From positions 1 through 64,000 of the forward strand of contig JAUYAU010000012.1 of NCBI GenBank assembly GCA_030693335.1: a DNA stretch of 64,000 nucleotides, read 5' to 3'. The notes below the pieces were generated by a model that did no database searches, was not told the origin of the DNA, and was given only the letters and a program-made list of their open reading frames with translations. Within the stretch, counting starts at the first letter, position 1. Every line of letters starts with the position of its first letter. Made by a program: the position numbers and the translations under genes. Below are positions 15,525-25,597 of the stretch, piece after piece. Origin of the DNA: Sulfuricurvum sp. (GTDB lineage: Bacteria > Campylobacterota > Campylobacteria > Campylobacterales > Sulfurimonadaceae).

Positions 15525-16675
15525 GATACAAGGATATTCCCATCAAAAACCGTCTAGAAAAAATACGGGTTCAGTTTCTCTTTGACCATCCGTTTTTAAG
15601 TGTCCTAGCTCTCTCGATCCCTCACAAATACCAAAACAATCCTCATATGCTCTTCGAGACGGACGGTGCAACCATCCGAATTGATGCGAGCAAAGCATGG
15701 GGTGTTGACGATAGCAAGTTGAAATACCTTTATGCCCATGTACTGCTGCATATCCTCCTCAAACACCCGTTTCGTATGCGCGGACGAGACAATCCGACGT
15801 GGAATCGAAGCTGTGACATCGTTATCGGGCTATTGCTCGGCGATTTTAAGCGTGTTGGGTCTGCGGATGATGATGCGATCGTCATCGAATCATTTCGCGA
15901 CAAAAGTGTCGAAGAGGTCTACCATGCTTTGTATCGCGAGAGCGATGAAGGGGAAGGCGTACCGAGCGAGGATAACCCGACACTGCAAAAGATGGATATT
16001 ATCGAAAATGAAGGTGATACCAAAGCAGCCGAAGAAGAGATTGATGCGCTTATCATCCAAGCGATGGGTGCGGCACGTAAGCAGGGAAATATTCCCTCCT
16101 CACTGCTTGAGATGTTTGATGAGATTACCAAACCAACCGTTGATCTAGCAACCATCCTTCATACCTATATGAGCGAGAGTTTTTTTGACAAAGAGTCTGA
16201 TTTTTCCCGTCCAAACCGCCGTTTTATCCATCAGGAACTTTATTTACCAGGTTATCGCTATAACAAAAACCGCCTGAGTCTCTTTATCTTTCTGGATCGC
16301 TCTATGAGCATAACGGCCGATGTATTTGGTAAATTTCTAGGAATAATTGATGGGATATTACGTCTGGGGCATGATTTTGAGGTGAGCGTCATCCCTTTTG
16401 ATGAGCAAGTGGCCTATGACGAAATGGTGACCTATAATGCGCAAGATATTTGTCCCAAAGTTGTCTTTGCCAAAGGCAACGGAGGTACACAGTTTGAGCC
16501 TGTTTTGGAGTATTTAAACACGCATGCAGGTGAAAAGAATCTGGCTGTCATCTTGAGTGACGGCTATTTCAAAATAGAGAAATCCCCCGCTGTGCAAACA
16601 CTGTTTTTACTCAGTGAAAAGAAAAATATCAAAAGGTTTGAGTCATATGGCGACGTCATCTACTTTGAACTATAG
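15518..16675 (+). CDS. VWA domain / DUF2201-like protein, copy 1
   Basis: Partner protein of a MoxR ATPase. The 385-residue product has an N-terminal metallopeptidase-like region (HVLLHILLKHPFR around 75-90), an acidic middle, and a C-terminal VWA domain with a MIDAS-like FLDRSMS (about 257) and an ILSDGYF motif. Start is TTG 15518: aligning with copy 2 at 28995 shows only six extra residues, so the N-terminus is complete. The gene now lies 836 nt from its ATPase because of the inserted toxin-antitoxin segment. Overlaps the next gene. Confidence 0.82.
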   Translation: MKRYKDIPIKNRLEKIRVQFLFDHPFLSVLALSIPHKYQNNPHMLFETDGATIRIDASKAWGVDDSKLKYLYAHVLLHILLKHPFRMRGRDNPTWNRSCDIVIGLLLGDFKRVGSADDDAIVIESFRDKSVEEVYHALYRESDEGEGVPSEDNPTLQKMDIIENEGDTKAAEEEIDALIIQAMGAARKQGNIPSSLLEMFDEITKPTVDLATILHTYMSESFFDKESDFSRPNRRFIHQELYLPGYRYNKNRLSLFIFLDRSMSITADVFGKFLGIIDGILRLGHDFEVSVIPFDEQVAYDEMVTYNAQDICPKVVFAKGNGGTQFEPVLEYLNTHAGEKNLAVILSDGYFKIEKSPAVQTLFLLSEKKNIKRFESYGDVIYFEL

Positions 16676-17402
16676 AGAGCATATAGAATCGCTCAAAGAC
16701 GATTTAGACTTTGAGGAACAAGGCGATGCTTTTTATTTGTTTCATGAAGATGACGAAGCACGATTGTTATGGGCATTTCACAGACCAAGCGGTTCACATA
16801 TAGCCCAAGTTGAAGATCCAAATACCGATGTCGCAATTATGGGGTTTAATCACTCACGTTTGGGTGCCTATGAGCGGTTTACACATCTCAATCCTGTCAT
16901 TATTAAAGACCCTGAGTTTCGCCATCATATACGTAACCGAAGCCGTATGCTGTTTCGTGCATTGGTGGATAATGATTTTACAGAACTGTTGGCAGTGTTG
17001 GAGTTTGCCCCTGTCTTTATCGATCAGGCATGCGATCAGATGATTAACGGGCGTATTTGGAATGAACATTATGCCTCGGCGCTCCATGCTTCACAGTTTT
17101 TAGATATGACAAAAGCGCATCATAGCCAGAAGCTTTTCGAGGGAGTGATCCGGCGTTTGAAGCCGTTAAAACATTTTAGATTTGATGAAGCAAAAGAGTT
17201 ACTGTCTCAGTTATACGATCAGGCACAGAAGTTGCATCCAATTATTCTAGAACATTACGTAAAAGCATATGAGTTGTGGATTACAGCTGAAAAACTTCAT
17301 CCTCTGCAAATCATCGTATTACGTAAACAAGTCCACCATTTAAAGGCCTCCTATGAATGCGAACAAATTAAAAGTGATGAAAACCATCTTCAATCTAAGT
17401 GA
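16647..17402 (+). CDS. Uncharacterised helical protein, paralogue 1
   Basis: A 251-residue mostly helical protein. Its central and C-terminal parts (LFRALVDNDFTELLAVLEFAP, LHPIILEHYVKAYELW, LHPLQIIVLRK) align with the protein encoded at 31517-32116 (LFQVLIDQDLSHLVMVLEHYP, WHPIITMHYRNAIKRL, LHPLQRIVLDK). No known domain recognised; the N-terminal 80 residues are extra. ATG 16647 is 7 nt after AAAGG plus spacer and overlaps the VWA gene by 29 nt. Tied to the MoxR-VWA module in both places, so probably a third component. Confidence 0.65.
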   Translation: MATSSTLNYREHIESLKDDLDFEEQGDAFYLFHEDDEARLLWAFHRPSGSHIAQVEDPNTDVAIMGFNHSRLGAYERFTHLNPVIIKDPEFRHHIRNRSRMLFRALVDNDFTELLAVLEFAPVFIDQACDQMINGRIWNEHYASALHASQFLDMTKAHHSQKLFEGVIRRLKPLKHFRFDEAKELLSQLYDQAQKLHPIILEHYVKAYELWITAEKLHPLQIIVLRKQVHHLKASYECEQIKSDENHLQSK

Positions 17403-17595
17403 TGAGTGGGAATACAACATCTACGAATCAGACGATATAGCCGAATATGCCCGAATGGATAAAACAGAGGTCAAAGAGATTATCTCTGAACTCTACGATG
17501 AGGGATATTTGGGTGAGTGTATGAGTGCAGGGGATGATGGATACGACACATTTTATCTTAACCGTCGAGGACGAGCAGTCATCGGAATAGAGTAA
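17353..17595 (+). CDS. Small winged-helix-like protein
   Basis: An 80-residue acidic protein that reads like a compact winged-helix: DIAEYARMDKTEVKEIISELYDEGYLG (helix-turn-helix) followed by a wing, TFYLNRRGRAVIG. It overlaps the helical protein gene by 50 nt and ends the first MoxR-VWA operon. It could regulate or act as an adaptor. DNA binding is inferred from pattern only, since net charge is negative. Confidence 0.6.
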   Translation: MNANKLKVMKTIFNLSDEWEYNIYESDDIAEYARMDKTEVKEIISELYDEGYLGECMSAGDDGYDTFYLNRRGRAVIGIE

Positions 17596-17740
17596 TGGTG
17601 AAGATGAGAATTTTATTTGATTAATCTGTTTGTTGATTAAAATTTAATCATAAAAAATGTCTTATATTCCATCAATTATATTATAATTTTTGCATGTAGA
17701 AAAATCGGGAGGAAAATATCTCTCATATTGTTCAACAAAT
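17596..17740. other. Intergenic region before riboswitch
   Basis: AT-rich region with a 15-nt palindrome GATTAAAATTTAATC (17635-17649) that may close the previous operon. It is followed by the promoter at 17682. No gene seen. Confidence 0.4.
17682..17687 (+). promoter_or_regulatory. Likely -10 element for guanidine operon
   Basis: TATAAT preceded by an AT-rich stretch without a clear -35, as is usual for vegetative promoters in Campylobacterota. It would start transcription near 17694, about 48 nt before the riboswitch aptamer. Confidence 0.5.
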
Positions 17741-17825
17741 GGATACTAGGGTTCCGACTGAAAAGTGCTGGTCCGAGAGTATCCGGCCTCGTAAGCGGCT
17801 ACACGGAGGGATAAAAGCCCGGGAG
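17741..17825 (+). promoter_or_regulatory. Guanidine-I (ykkC) riboswitch aptamer
   Basis: The conserved ykkC blocks are present in order: CTAGGGTTCCG, TGGTCCGAGAG, ACACGGAGGGATAAAAG and CCCGGGAGA. P1 is a perfect 6-bp stem, GGATAC (17741-17746) with GTATCC (17779-17784). The ligand is guanidinium. It precedes a guanidine transport and degradation operon, the classical setting. The aptamer end overlaps the left arm of a terminator, so ligand binding should prevent termination. Confidence 0.92.
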
Positions 17826-17850
17826 AGAGAGGTATGTCTCCCCGTTTTTT
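17821..17850 (+). terminator. Riboswitch expression-platform terminator
   Basis: GGGAGA (17821-17826) pairs with TCTCCC (17837-17842), followed by CG and six T residues. The left arm is shared with the aptamer's conserved GGGAGA, fitting transcriptional attenuation relieved by guanidine. Confidence 0.85.
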
Positions 17851-17875
17851 CTCAATAACCGTTTAGGAGGATTTC

Positions 17876-18994
17876 ATGACACATTCATTCACTCAGTGCA
17901 CATCTGCTGCAGGCTCATCAAAACTCATATCACCAAAACTCTCAACTCGTCTTTCATTGGCCGTTTTGGCTCTTGCAGTTGCATCAACAACTATGTTTGC
18001 CGCACCCAAAACCAACTTTAAAGTTGCATGGACCATTTATGCCGGCTGGATGCCGTGGGATTACGGTGCTCGAAAAGGGATCGTAAAAAAATGGGCAGAT
18101 AAATACGGCATCAAAATCGATGTTGTACAGCTTAATGACTATGTTGAATCAATCAATCAATACACAGCAGGATCGTTTGACGGATGTGTCATGACCAATA
18201 TGGATGCATTGACGATTCCTGCTGCAGGTGGGGTGGATTCTACGGCTGTTATTATCGGTGATTACTCAAACGGTAATGACGGTATTGTTTCTAAGAGTGC
18301 TAAAAGTATGAAAGAGCTTAAAGGTCAAAAAGTAAATCTGGTCGAGTACTCGGTATCGCATTATTTATTGGAGCGTGGGTTGTCATCTGCAGGTTTGAGT
18401 GCCAAAGATGTAAAGACGGTTAATACATCGGATGCAGATATCGTATCAGCGTTTAATTCACCGTCAATGAAAAACGTGGTGACATGGAATCCTCAGCTTA
18501 ATGAAGTCAAAAAGGTTCCTGGCGCGAAGATGTTGTTTGATTCTAGCAAAATTCCGGGTGAGATTATCGACATGATGGTAGTCAATACGCAAACGCTTAA
18601 AGATAATCCAAAATTAGGCAAAGCGTTGACTGGTGCATGGTTCGAAATTATGGGAATCATGTCAAAAAATGATGTCAAAGGGATTGAAGCACGCACAATG
18701 ATGGCAAAAGCATCAGGTACATCACTCAAAGAGTATCAATCTCAGCTGGCAACAACCAAGATGTTCTATACCGCTGCTGAAGCCCAAAAGTTTACGGAAG
18801 ATGCAAAACTAATCACAACCATGGGAGAAGTGAGTAAGTTTTCTTATGCTCATGGATTGTTAGGGAACAAAGCGAAAAATGCGAACTTTATCGGGATGAC
18901 ATTTCCGGCTAACAAAGTGCTTGGAAATCCAAAAAACATGAAACTTCGATTTGATTCGCAGTTTATGAAACAAGCAGCTCAAGGGAAACTGTAA
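17876..18994 (+). CDS. ABC transporter substrate-binding protein, guanidine operon
   Basis: A 372-residue periplasmic binding protein of the NitT/TauT type. A long N-region with a hydrophobic signal (LSLAVLALAVASTTMFAA, about 25-43) precedes the mature domain starting near KTNFKVAWTIYAGWMPW. It contains the family-typical WTIYAGW and LKGQKVNLVEYS segments. Usually annotated as a urea-carboxylase-associated transporter; with a guanidine riboswitch upstream, guanidine or a related compound is the likelier ligand. TAGGAGG lies 8 nt before the ATG. Confidence 0.88.
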   Translation: MTHSFTQCTSAAGSSKLISPKLSTRLSLAVLALAVASTTMFAAPKTNFKVAWTIYAGWMPWDYGARKGIVKKWADKYGIKIDVVQLNDYVESINQYTAGSFDGCVMTNMDALTIPAAGGVDSTAVIIGDYSNGNDGIVSKSAKSMKELKGQKVNLVEYSVSHYLLERGLSSAGLSAKDVKTVNTSDADIVSAFNSPSMKNVVTWNPQLNEVKKVPGAKMLFDSSKIPGEIIDMMVVNTQTLKDNPKLGKALTGAWFEIMGIMSKNDVKGIEARTMMAKASGTSLKEYQSQLATTKMFYTAAEAQKFTEDAKLITTMGEVSKFSYAHGLLGNKAKNANFIGMTFPANKVLGNPKNMKLRFDSQFMKQAAQGKL

Positions 18995-18997
18995 TCC

Positions 18998-19810
18998 ATG
19001 CGTCTGATCAATCTGAATGCCGGACGGTTTACACCGCTTTTAAAAATCTTGCCGTTTGTGATTCTAGCATTGATCTATTGGATTGCAGCGGATGCACGCC
19101 ATGCCCTGAATCCGGAAGATAAACTTCTTCCGACTTTTGAGGCGATTGGAGATGCTCTCAAAATAATGGTGATGGAGCCTGATGAGTTGACGGGAGAGCC
19201 GATTTTATACACCGATACCATTGCCAGTTTGTCTCGCATTGCGAAAGGGCTTGGGATTGCTACGATCATCGGTCTTGTCTTTGGAATCGTGCAGGGTACC
19301 TTGCCCCTTTTTCGAGCGTTACTGTCACCGTTTTCAGCGGCAGTATCGTTAATACCGCCAATCACGATATTACCAATATTGTTAATCATATTTGGGTTGG
19401 ATGAATCGGCAAAAGTGGCTTTGATCGTCATCGGAGTCGCTCCATTTTTGATCCGTGATACACAGCAGTACTCTATGGAGCTTTCTCAAGAGCTGCTTAT
19501 CAAGGTTCAAACACTTGGGGCATCGACATGGCAGATTATTATACGTGTCGTTTTACCTCATGTTATGCCTCGCCTTTTGGACGCGCTAAGACTTTCATTG
19601 GGGGCTGCATGGCTTTTTTTGATCACGGCAGAAGCGATTGCGTCATCCGAAGGTTTGGGATACAGAATCTTTTTGATGCGCCGTTACATGGAGATGGATG
19701 TGATCTTGCCCTATGTCGCATGGATTACCCTTTTGGCATTTCTTATGGATTGGAGCTTGGCCGTGATCATCCGTAAAATATTCCCCTGGTATCGAAAGGA
19801 GAAAAAATGA
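18998..19810 (+). CDS. ABC transporter permease, guanidine operon
   Basis: A 270-residue inner-membrane permease of the BPD/SsuC type with about six membrane segments. The EAA-loop region is visible as TLGASTWQIIIRVVLPHVMPRLLDAL (about 170-195, outline). It starts 3 nt after the binding protein and overlaps the ATPase by 4 nt. Confidence 0.88.
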   Translation: MRLINLNAGRFTPLLKILPFVILALIYWIAADARHALNPEDKLLPTFEAIGDALKIMVMEPDELTGEPILYTDTIASLSRIAKGLGIATIIGLVFGIVQGTLPLFRALLSPFSAAVSLIPPITILPILLIIFGLDESAKVALIVIGVAPFLIRDTQQYSMELSQELLIKVQTLGASTWQIIIRVVLPHVMPRLLDALRLSLGAAWLFLITAEAIASSEGLGYRIFLMRRYMEMDVILPYVAWITLLAFLMDWSLAVIIRKIFPWYRKEKK

Positions 19811-20583
19811 GTTATCTACAAATCAAAAACGTATGGAAAACCTACGAAGAGAGCGTGATTTTAGAAAAACTTAATTTTTCCATAGAAAAAGGGGAGTTTT
19901 GTACCCTTATCGGTCCATCTGGATGCGGTAAAAGTACCTTTTTACGGATGTTATTGGGACAAGATACTCCATCGCGCGGGTCTATTTTACTCGAAGGTGA
20001 ATCGCTTTCATCAGAGCCAGGCAGTGATAGAGGGGTGGTATTTCAAAAATATACCCTTTTCCCGCATCTCAAAGCATTGGAGAATGTGATGCTGGGCTTA
20101 GAAATGGAACATTCTCCCTTGTTAGGGAAGGTATTTGGAAGCACGCGCAAACGGATCAAAGAAGAAGCAATGGCAATGCTGAAATCGGTTGGACTTGAAC
20201 AATCGGCACATAAATATCCATCTGAACTGTCAGGTGGGATGCAGCAGCGTCTTTCTATCGCACAAGCGCTGGTGAAAAAGCCAAAAATCCTTCTGTTGGA
20301 TGAGCCTTTTGGTGCGCTTGATCCAGGGAGTCGTGCGGATATGCACGTGCTTGTCCGTGGATTATGGCAGACCTATGGGCTGACGGTGTTTATGGTCACC
20401 CATGATGTTAAGGAAGCCTTTGAATTGGGAACACGACTGTTGGTCTTTGACAAGGTACGTAATGATCCTCACGCACCTAATGCCTACGGTGCTACGCTAG
20501 TAAATGATATTAAACTGGATAGAAATAAACGAAAATATAAAGGAGAAACCTATGACACAATTAATGAAACCACTGTTGCCTGA
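19807..20583 (+). CDS. ABC transporter ATPase, guanidine operon
   Basis: A 258-residue ABC ATPase: Walker A GPSGCGKS (about 37), Q-loop VVFQKYTLFP, signature LSGGMQQRLS, Walker B LLLDEPFGALD and the switch His in VTHDVKEA. NitT/TauT class. Its 3' end overlaps the next gene by 32 nt, so transporter and catabolic genes are one transcript. Confidence 0.92.
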   Translation: MSYLQIKNVWKTYEESVILEKLNFSIEKGEFCTLIGPSGCGKSTFLRMLLGQDTPSRGSILLEGESLSSEPGSDRGVVFQKYTLFPHLKALENVMLGLEMEHSPLLGKVFGSTRKRIKEEAMAMLKSVGLEQSAHKYPSELSGGMQQRLSIAQALVKKPKILLLDEPFGALDPGSRADMHVLVRGLWQTYGLTVFMVTHDVKEAFELGTRLLVFDKVRNDPHAPNAYGATLVNDIKLDRNKRKYKGETYDTINETTVA

Positions 20584-21316
20584 GTCAATTCTCTTTGATG
20601 AGATTTTGCCAGGTGGCGGACGCTGGAGTAAGATCATCCGCAAAGGACAAGTCCTTCGGATTATCAATACGGAAGGGACAAGCGGTCTGTCGGCACTGTT
20701 TTACAATGTCCATGAACGTACCGAACGTTATAACGCGGCAGATACGGTCAAGATTCAGTACAACGCCTATCTCAAAGCTGGCAATGCACTATATTCCGAT
20801 ATGGGCCGAATTTTGATGTCGATTATTACGGATAGCTGTGAAACGCACGATACGGTGTGCGGTTATACGATGGCTTCGGATATTGAAGCACATTGTGGAA
20901 TCGGTAACTATCAGAGCAAGCGTAACTGTTATTATAAAAACGATTTTGATAACTTTCTCGTGGAACTTGGAAAATATGGTATGGGACGCCGTGACATTAT
21001 GCCGTGTCTGAATCTTTTTGCGGATGCGAAGGTCGGTGAGGCTGGAGAATTAATCTATCGTGAGGATACGGTGCCTGCAGGTAGTTTTATCGAACTGCGT
21101 GCTGAGATGGATGTATTGGCAGTATTTTCCAATACGGTACATATTTTGAGCACGGATACATCGTATGATGTCAAACCAATCAGTCTGATTGTCTATCAAG
21201 GAGATGAAGTTGCCTCCGATGATCCGTGTGTGATCGACTCAGAGCGTAGCGAGCGTGCATTTGTCAATACAAAAAACTACATGAAACAGTTTGCTCAAGG
21301 AGGAAAAAATGTCTGA
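20552..21316 (+). CDS. cgdA: Carboxyguanidine deiminase subunit A (UAAP1/DUF1989)
   Basis: A 254-residue DUF1989 protein, formerly urea carboxylase-associated protein 1. In guanidine degraders it forms, with CgdB, the deiminase that converts carboxyguanidine to allophanate and ammonia. Family features include ILPGGGRWSKIIRKGQVLRI, conserved Cys/His in SCETHDTVCGYTMASD and CLNLFADA. ATG 20552 follows AAAGGAG by 7 nt. Overlaps the ATPase and the next gene (8 nt). Confidence 0.85.
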   Translation: MTQLMKPLLPESILFDEILPGGGRWSKIIRKGQVLRIINTEGTSGLSALFYNVHERTERYNAADTVKIQYNAYLKAGNALYSDMGRILMSIITDSCETHDTVCGYTMASDIEAHCGIGNYQSKRNCYYKNDFDNFLVELGKYGMGRRDIMPCLNLFADAKVGEAGELIYREDTVPAGSFIELRAEMDVLAVFSNTVHILSTDTSYDVKPISLIVYQGDEVASDDPCVIDSERSERAFVNTKNYMKQFAQGGKNV

Positions 21317-21920
21317 GATGATTTACGATGAAACGATTCCTGCCGGAGAGCCATGGTATAAAGTGGTTAAAGCGGGAGAAGTCTTACGAATAGTTGATTT
21401 GGAAGGGTGTCAGGCGGTTGATACCCTTTTTTACAATGCCAATGATGTCACTGAACGCTACAGTGCTCCGCAGACCATCGTTCGTCAAAAAAATATTTTT
21501 GTCGAAACAGGGACACAACTGGTTTCCAATCTGGGAAATACAATGATGAAAGTGATCAGTGATACCTGCGGACGTCATGACACTCTAGGCGGTGCGTGCA
21601 GTGCTGAGAGTAACACCGTACGCTATGCATTAGACAAACTGGATATGCATTCGTGTCGGGATAATTACCTCTTGGCATTGGGACAAATGGGGATGGACAA
21701 GCGTGATTTGGTCAGTAATATCAATTTTTTCATGAATGTTCCGGTTGAAGCTGATGGGACATTGGCAATTATCGATGGAATCTCTGCACCTGGAAGTACA
21801 TTGGAACTGTTTGCGGTGATGGATACGCTGGTCTTGATTTCCAATTGTCCACAGCTCAATAATCCGTGTAATGCTTTTAATCCAAGTCCTGTAAGACTCA
21901 GTATCTATAAACCTGTTTAA
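21309..21920 (+). CDS. cgdB: Carboxyguanidine deiminase subunit B (UAAP2/DUF1989)
   Basis: A 203-residue DUF1989 paralogue of CgdA: TIPAGEPWYKVVKAGEVLRI, TCGRHDTLGGACSAESN and NINFFMNV line up with the first subunit. The two form a heteromeric metal-dependent deiminase in characterised guanidine pathways. Start at 21309 follows AGGAGG; it overlaps cgdA's stop by 8 nt. Confidence 0.85.
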   Translation: MSEMIYDETIPAGEPWYKVVKAGEVLRIVDLEGCQAVDTLFYNANDVTERYSAPQTIVRQKNIFVETGTQLVSNLGNTMMKVISDTCGRHDTLGGACSAESNTVRYALDKLDMHSCRDNYLLALGQMGMDKRDLVSNINFFMNVPVEADGTLAIIDGISAPGSTLELFAVMDTLVLISNCPQLNNPCNAFNPSPVRLSIYKPV

Positions 21921-21954
21921 TAGTAATTTATAAATTTTTCATGTGAGGAAAAAA

Positions 21955-24900
21955 ATGTTTGCCAAAGTACTGATTGCCAACCGTGGGGAGATTGCATGCC
22001 GCATCATCCGTACGCTTAAAAAAATGAAGATTTCTTCTGTAGCAGTCTATTCGCATGCAGATGCGGGATCACTTCATGTTATGATGGCCGATGAATCGGT
22101 ATGTTTAGGTGAACCGCCTGCAAAAGAGAGCTATTTGGATGGTGAAAAAATCATTCAGGCGGCAAAAGAGACGGGAGCGGATGCGATACACCCAGGATAT
22201 GGCTTTTTGAGTGAAAATGCAGCATTTGCACGTCGATGTGAAGAAGAGGGGATTGCCTTTATCGGTCCAACTGCAACCCATATGGAGGAGTTTGGTTTAA
22301 AACATACAGCGCGTTCCATGGCCAAATCTCAGGGTGTTCCTTTATTGCCCGGCACGGAACTTCTTAACAGTGTTGAAGAAGCTTTGAATGCTGCTGCACT
22401 GATCGGTTATCCGGTAATGCTAAAAAGCACTGCTGGCGGTGGCGGAATTGGGATGCAGCTGTGTTATAGCGATTATGAGCTCAAGAATGGTTTTGAATCG
22501 GTCGGGCGTTTGAGCAAAAGCAATTTCAGTCAAGGCGGCATTTTCCTCGAAAAATTTGTAGCCTCTGCGCGCCACATCGAAGTACAGATTTTTGGTGATG
22601 GCAAAGGAAAGGTTGTTGCATTGGGAGAGCGTGACTGTTCGCTTCAACGACGCAATCAAAAAGTAATCGAAGAGACACCCGCCCCTGGTTTATCCCAGGA
22701 GATCAGAGAACAGCTATGCCGTGCTGCGATCCATTTAACCTCTGCAGCTTCCTATAAATCAGCAGGTACGGTGGAGTTTGTGTATGACACCTTGGAAGAA
22801 AAGTTTTATTTTCTAGAAGTCAATACACGGTTACAAGTCGAACATGGGGTAACCGAAGAGATCTATGGTGTTGATTTAGTTGAGTGGATGATTCTCGAAG
22901 CATCAGGAGAATTGGGTGATACCCTAGATAAAGTCTATACAGCAAATGGCCATTCTATCCAAGTTCGTGTCTATGCCGAAGATCCTCTCAAAAACTTTCA
23001 ACCAAGTTCGGGAATTTTGAGTGAGGTGATTTGGCCTGAGGGTTTACGATGTGAGACATGGATTGAACGTGGCACTGTGATCTCTCCGTATTATGATCCG
23101 ATGATTGCCAAGATCATTGTCCATTGCGCAACGCGTGATGATGCCATCAAATCGATGTACAGTGCACTCAAAGAAACAACGCTATACGGAATCGTGACGA
23201 ACCTCGGATATTTGCAGTTTGTATTGGATCAAGAGGTTTTTACAAAAGGTGAGCAGACTACCAAATATTTGGGGACACTGGCCTATGCACCCTCAATTGT
23301 TGAAGTGATCAAGCCAGGAACGCATACCACCATACAATCAGCTCCCGGACGTATCGGATACTGGGATATCGGTGTTCCGCCATCTGGCCCTATGGATTCA
23401 CTCTCATTTCGATTAGGGAATCAGCTTCTGGGCAATGATGCAAAAGCACCAGGACTTGAGATGACGGTGACCGGATCGACGTTAAAATTTCATTTTCAAA
23501 CGCGCATCGTATTAGCAGGTGCCGTGATGAAGGCCCAGCTTAATGGGGTAGATGTCTCTTATTGGGAAACGATCGAGATAAGTGCCGGTGATGTTCTTAA
23601 AATAGGAATGATAGAAGGTGCAGGTGCCCGTACCTATTTACTAATCGAGGGTGGATTTAAAGTACCTGAGTATTTAGGCAGTACTGCGACGTTTACACTG
23701 GGAGAGTTCGGCGGTCATGCGGGTCGAATCCTACAGATCGGTGATCAGTTGACAACAGTTTCGTACAATTCTGATAAAACTTCGGCGGTATTGGATGAGA
23801 AGTTACGTCCAAAAATGACAAATGAGTGGGAAATAGGGGTCATATATGGTCCACATGGAGCTCCTGACTTCTTTAAAGAGGAGTACATCGAGACATTTTT
23901 TGCTACCGATTGGGAAGTGCATTATAACTCCAATCGTACGGGAGTGCGTCTCATCGGTCCTAAACCGCTTTGGGCACGGGAAGATGGTGGTGAAGCAGGT
24001 CTGCATCCCTCCAATTTGCATGATAATGCCTATGCAATCGGTACCGTTGATTTTACGGGGGATATGCCGGTCATATTGGGGCCTGATGGCCCTAGTTTAG
24101 GCGGATTTGTTTGTCCTGTTACGATTGTCAGTGCAGAACTGTGGAAAATGGGGCAGCTTGGACCCAAAGACAAAGTCCGATTTGTCCCGATGACCTATGA
24201 TGATGCCGTTTGGATGGAAAGAGAAATTGAAGGTAACATCGCAACGCTCAATGGTGTATTACCATCCTTTCCAGATTCAACTATTGCTAATCCTATAGTA
24301 GCCCAGATCGCTGCCAATGATTGTCACGATGCGGTGAAAATACGTTTATCGGGTGATCATTATGTCTTGATCGAGTTTGGTCCTATGGAACTTGATCTGA
24401 CATTGCGTTTTCAGGTACATGAACTGATGCGTCGTCTCAAATCTGCCAATGACAGTCGCTTGATAGACCTGACACCCGGAATTCGGTCATTGCAGATCCA
24501 TTACGACAGCCAAAAATTGTCTTTGACCCAATTATTGACGTGGATTGAGAGTGAACTGTCCGGCATGCCGGCAACACGTGATATTATTGTCCCTAGCAGA
24601 ACCGTATATCTCCCTTTATCTTGGGATGACTCGGCAACAAAGCTGGCAATCGAGAAATACATGCAATCCGTACGTGATGATGCACCGTGGTGCCCGAGCA
24701 ATATTGAATTTATCCGACGCATGAACGGTTTGGAAAGTGTTCAGGATGTTCAAAATATTCTTTTTGAGGCGGAATATCTCGTTATGGGATTGGGAGATGT
24801 CTATTTGGGAGCCCCTGTCGCGGTTCCTGTCGATCCGCGCCACCGTTTGGTCACGACGAAATACAATCCGGCACGTACATGGACGCCTGAAAATGCTGTG

Positions 24901-25557
24901 GGAATCGGCGGAACGTATATGTGTGTTTACGGGATGGAAGGTCCGGGCGGTTATCAGTTTGTGGGGCGAACCGTGCAGATGTGGAACCGATACAAATCGA
25001 CGCATGATTTCAAAGCAGGGAAACCATGGCTACTGGAGTTTTTTGACCGCATCCGTTTTTATCCTGTTTCAGAGGTTGAATTGCTTCAGATGCGAAAAGA
25101 TTTTATTAACGGTACGTTTTCTCTGAAAATAGAAGAGGGAGAGTTCTCTTTAGGTGACTACCTAGAATTTCTAGAGACAAACAGCGAGTCGATAAGTGCA
25201 TTTAAAAAAATACAGCAAGGCTCGTTTGATGAGGAACGCCAACGATGGGAAGCTTCAGGAATTTCAGCGTATGTGAGTGAAACACTCGAAACTGATGATG
25301 CGTCTGATTTTGCAGAAGTTCCTGTCGGATGTGAAGCAATTGCGAGCTTTCTCTCTGGAAATGTCTGGGATATCTCAGTCAAAGTAGGGGATTACGTACA
25401 CGAGGGAGACACTCTCGTAGTGGTTGAGGCTATGAAATCCGAAGTGATGATCGAGTCGCCTGTAAATGGCGAAGTAATACAGATATTATGCACCCAAGGT
25501 GATACTGTCCATACGGGAAATACCCTTGTTATCATAAAAACACAGGGTATATCATGA
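21955..25557 (+). CDS. Guanidine carboxylase (urea carboxylase family)
   Basis: A biotin- and ATP-dependent carboxylase of about 1200 residues. Order: biotin carboxylase (1-445; [26 protein letters not shown]), two carboxyltransferase halves ([11 protein letters not shown] at about 475; [11 protein letters not shown] at about 700), and a C-terminal BCCP domain with biotinyl Lys at about 1161 (VEAMKSEV). Family members carboxylate urea or guanidine. The ykkC riboswitch and cgdAB make guanidine the probable substrate. ATG 21955 follows GAGG; GTG 21943 is less likely. Full length. Confidence 0.88.
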   Translation: MFAKVLIANRGEIACRIIRTLKKMKISSVAVYSHADAGSLHVMMADESVCLGEPPAKESYLDGEKIIQAAKETGADAIHPGYGFLSENAAFARRCEEEGIAFIGPTATHMEEFGLKHTARSMAKSQGVPLLPGTELLNSVEEALNAAALIGYPVMLKSTAGGGGIGMQLCYSDYELKNGFESVGRLSKSNFSQGGIFLEKFVASARHIEVQIFGDGKGKVVALGERDCSLQRRNQKVIEETPAPGLSQEIREQLCRAAIHLTSAASYKSAGTVEFVYDTLEEKFYFLEVNTRLQVEHGVTEEIYGVDLVEWMILEASGELGDTLDKVYTANGHSIQVRVYAEDPLKNFQPSSGILSEVIWPEGLRCETWIERGTVISPYYDPMIAKIIVHCATRDDAIKSMYSALKETTLYGIVTNLGYLQFVLDQEVFTKGEQTTKYLGTLAYAPSIVEVIKPGTHTTIQSAPGRIGYWDIGVPPSGPMDSLSFRLGNQLLGNDAKAPGLEMTVTGSTLKFHFQTRIVLAGAVMKAQLNGVDVSYWETIEISAGDVLKIGMIEGAGARTYLLIEGGFKVPEYLGSTATFTLGEFGGHAGRILQIGDQLTTVSYNSDKTSAVLDEKLRPKMTNEWEIGVIYGPHGAPDFFKEEYIETFFATDWEVHYNSNRTGVRLIGPKPLWAREDGGEAGLHPSNLHDNAYAIGTVDFTGDMPVILGPDGPSLGGFVCPVTIVSAELWKMGQLGPKDKVRFVPMTYDDAVWMEREIEGNIATLNGVLPSFPDSTIANPIVAQIAANDCHDAVKIRLSGDHYVLIEFGPMELDLTLRFQVHELMRRLKSANDSRLIDLTPGIRSLQIHYDSQKLSLTQLLTWIESELSGMPATRDIIVPSRTVYLPLSWDDSATKLAIEKYMQSVRDDAPWCPSNIEFIRRMNGLESVQDVQNILFEAEYLVMGLGDVYLGAPVAVPVDPRHRLVTTKYNPARTWTPENAVGIGGTYMCVYGMEGPGGYQFVGRTVQMWNRYKSTHDFKAGKPWLLEFFDRIRFYPVSEVELLQMRKDFINGTFSLKIEEGEFSLGDYLEFLETNSESISAFKKIQQGSFDEERQRWEASGISAYVSETLETDDASDFAEVPVGCEAIASFLSGNVWDISVKVGDYVHEGDTLVVVEAMKSEVMIESPVNGEVIQILCTQGDTVHTGNTLVIIKTQGIS

Positions 25558-25597
25558 AGCAGTATTTATCACAACGCAGTTCACAAGGAGCAATAGG

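Noticed and set aside
21955-25557. Calling the carboxylase simply urea carboxylase
   Set aside because: The ykkC riboswitch and cgdAB genes make guanidine more likely; the diagnostic active-site residue was not checked.
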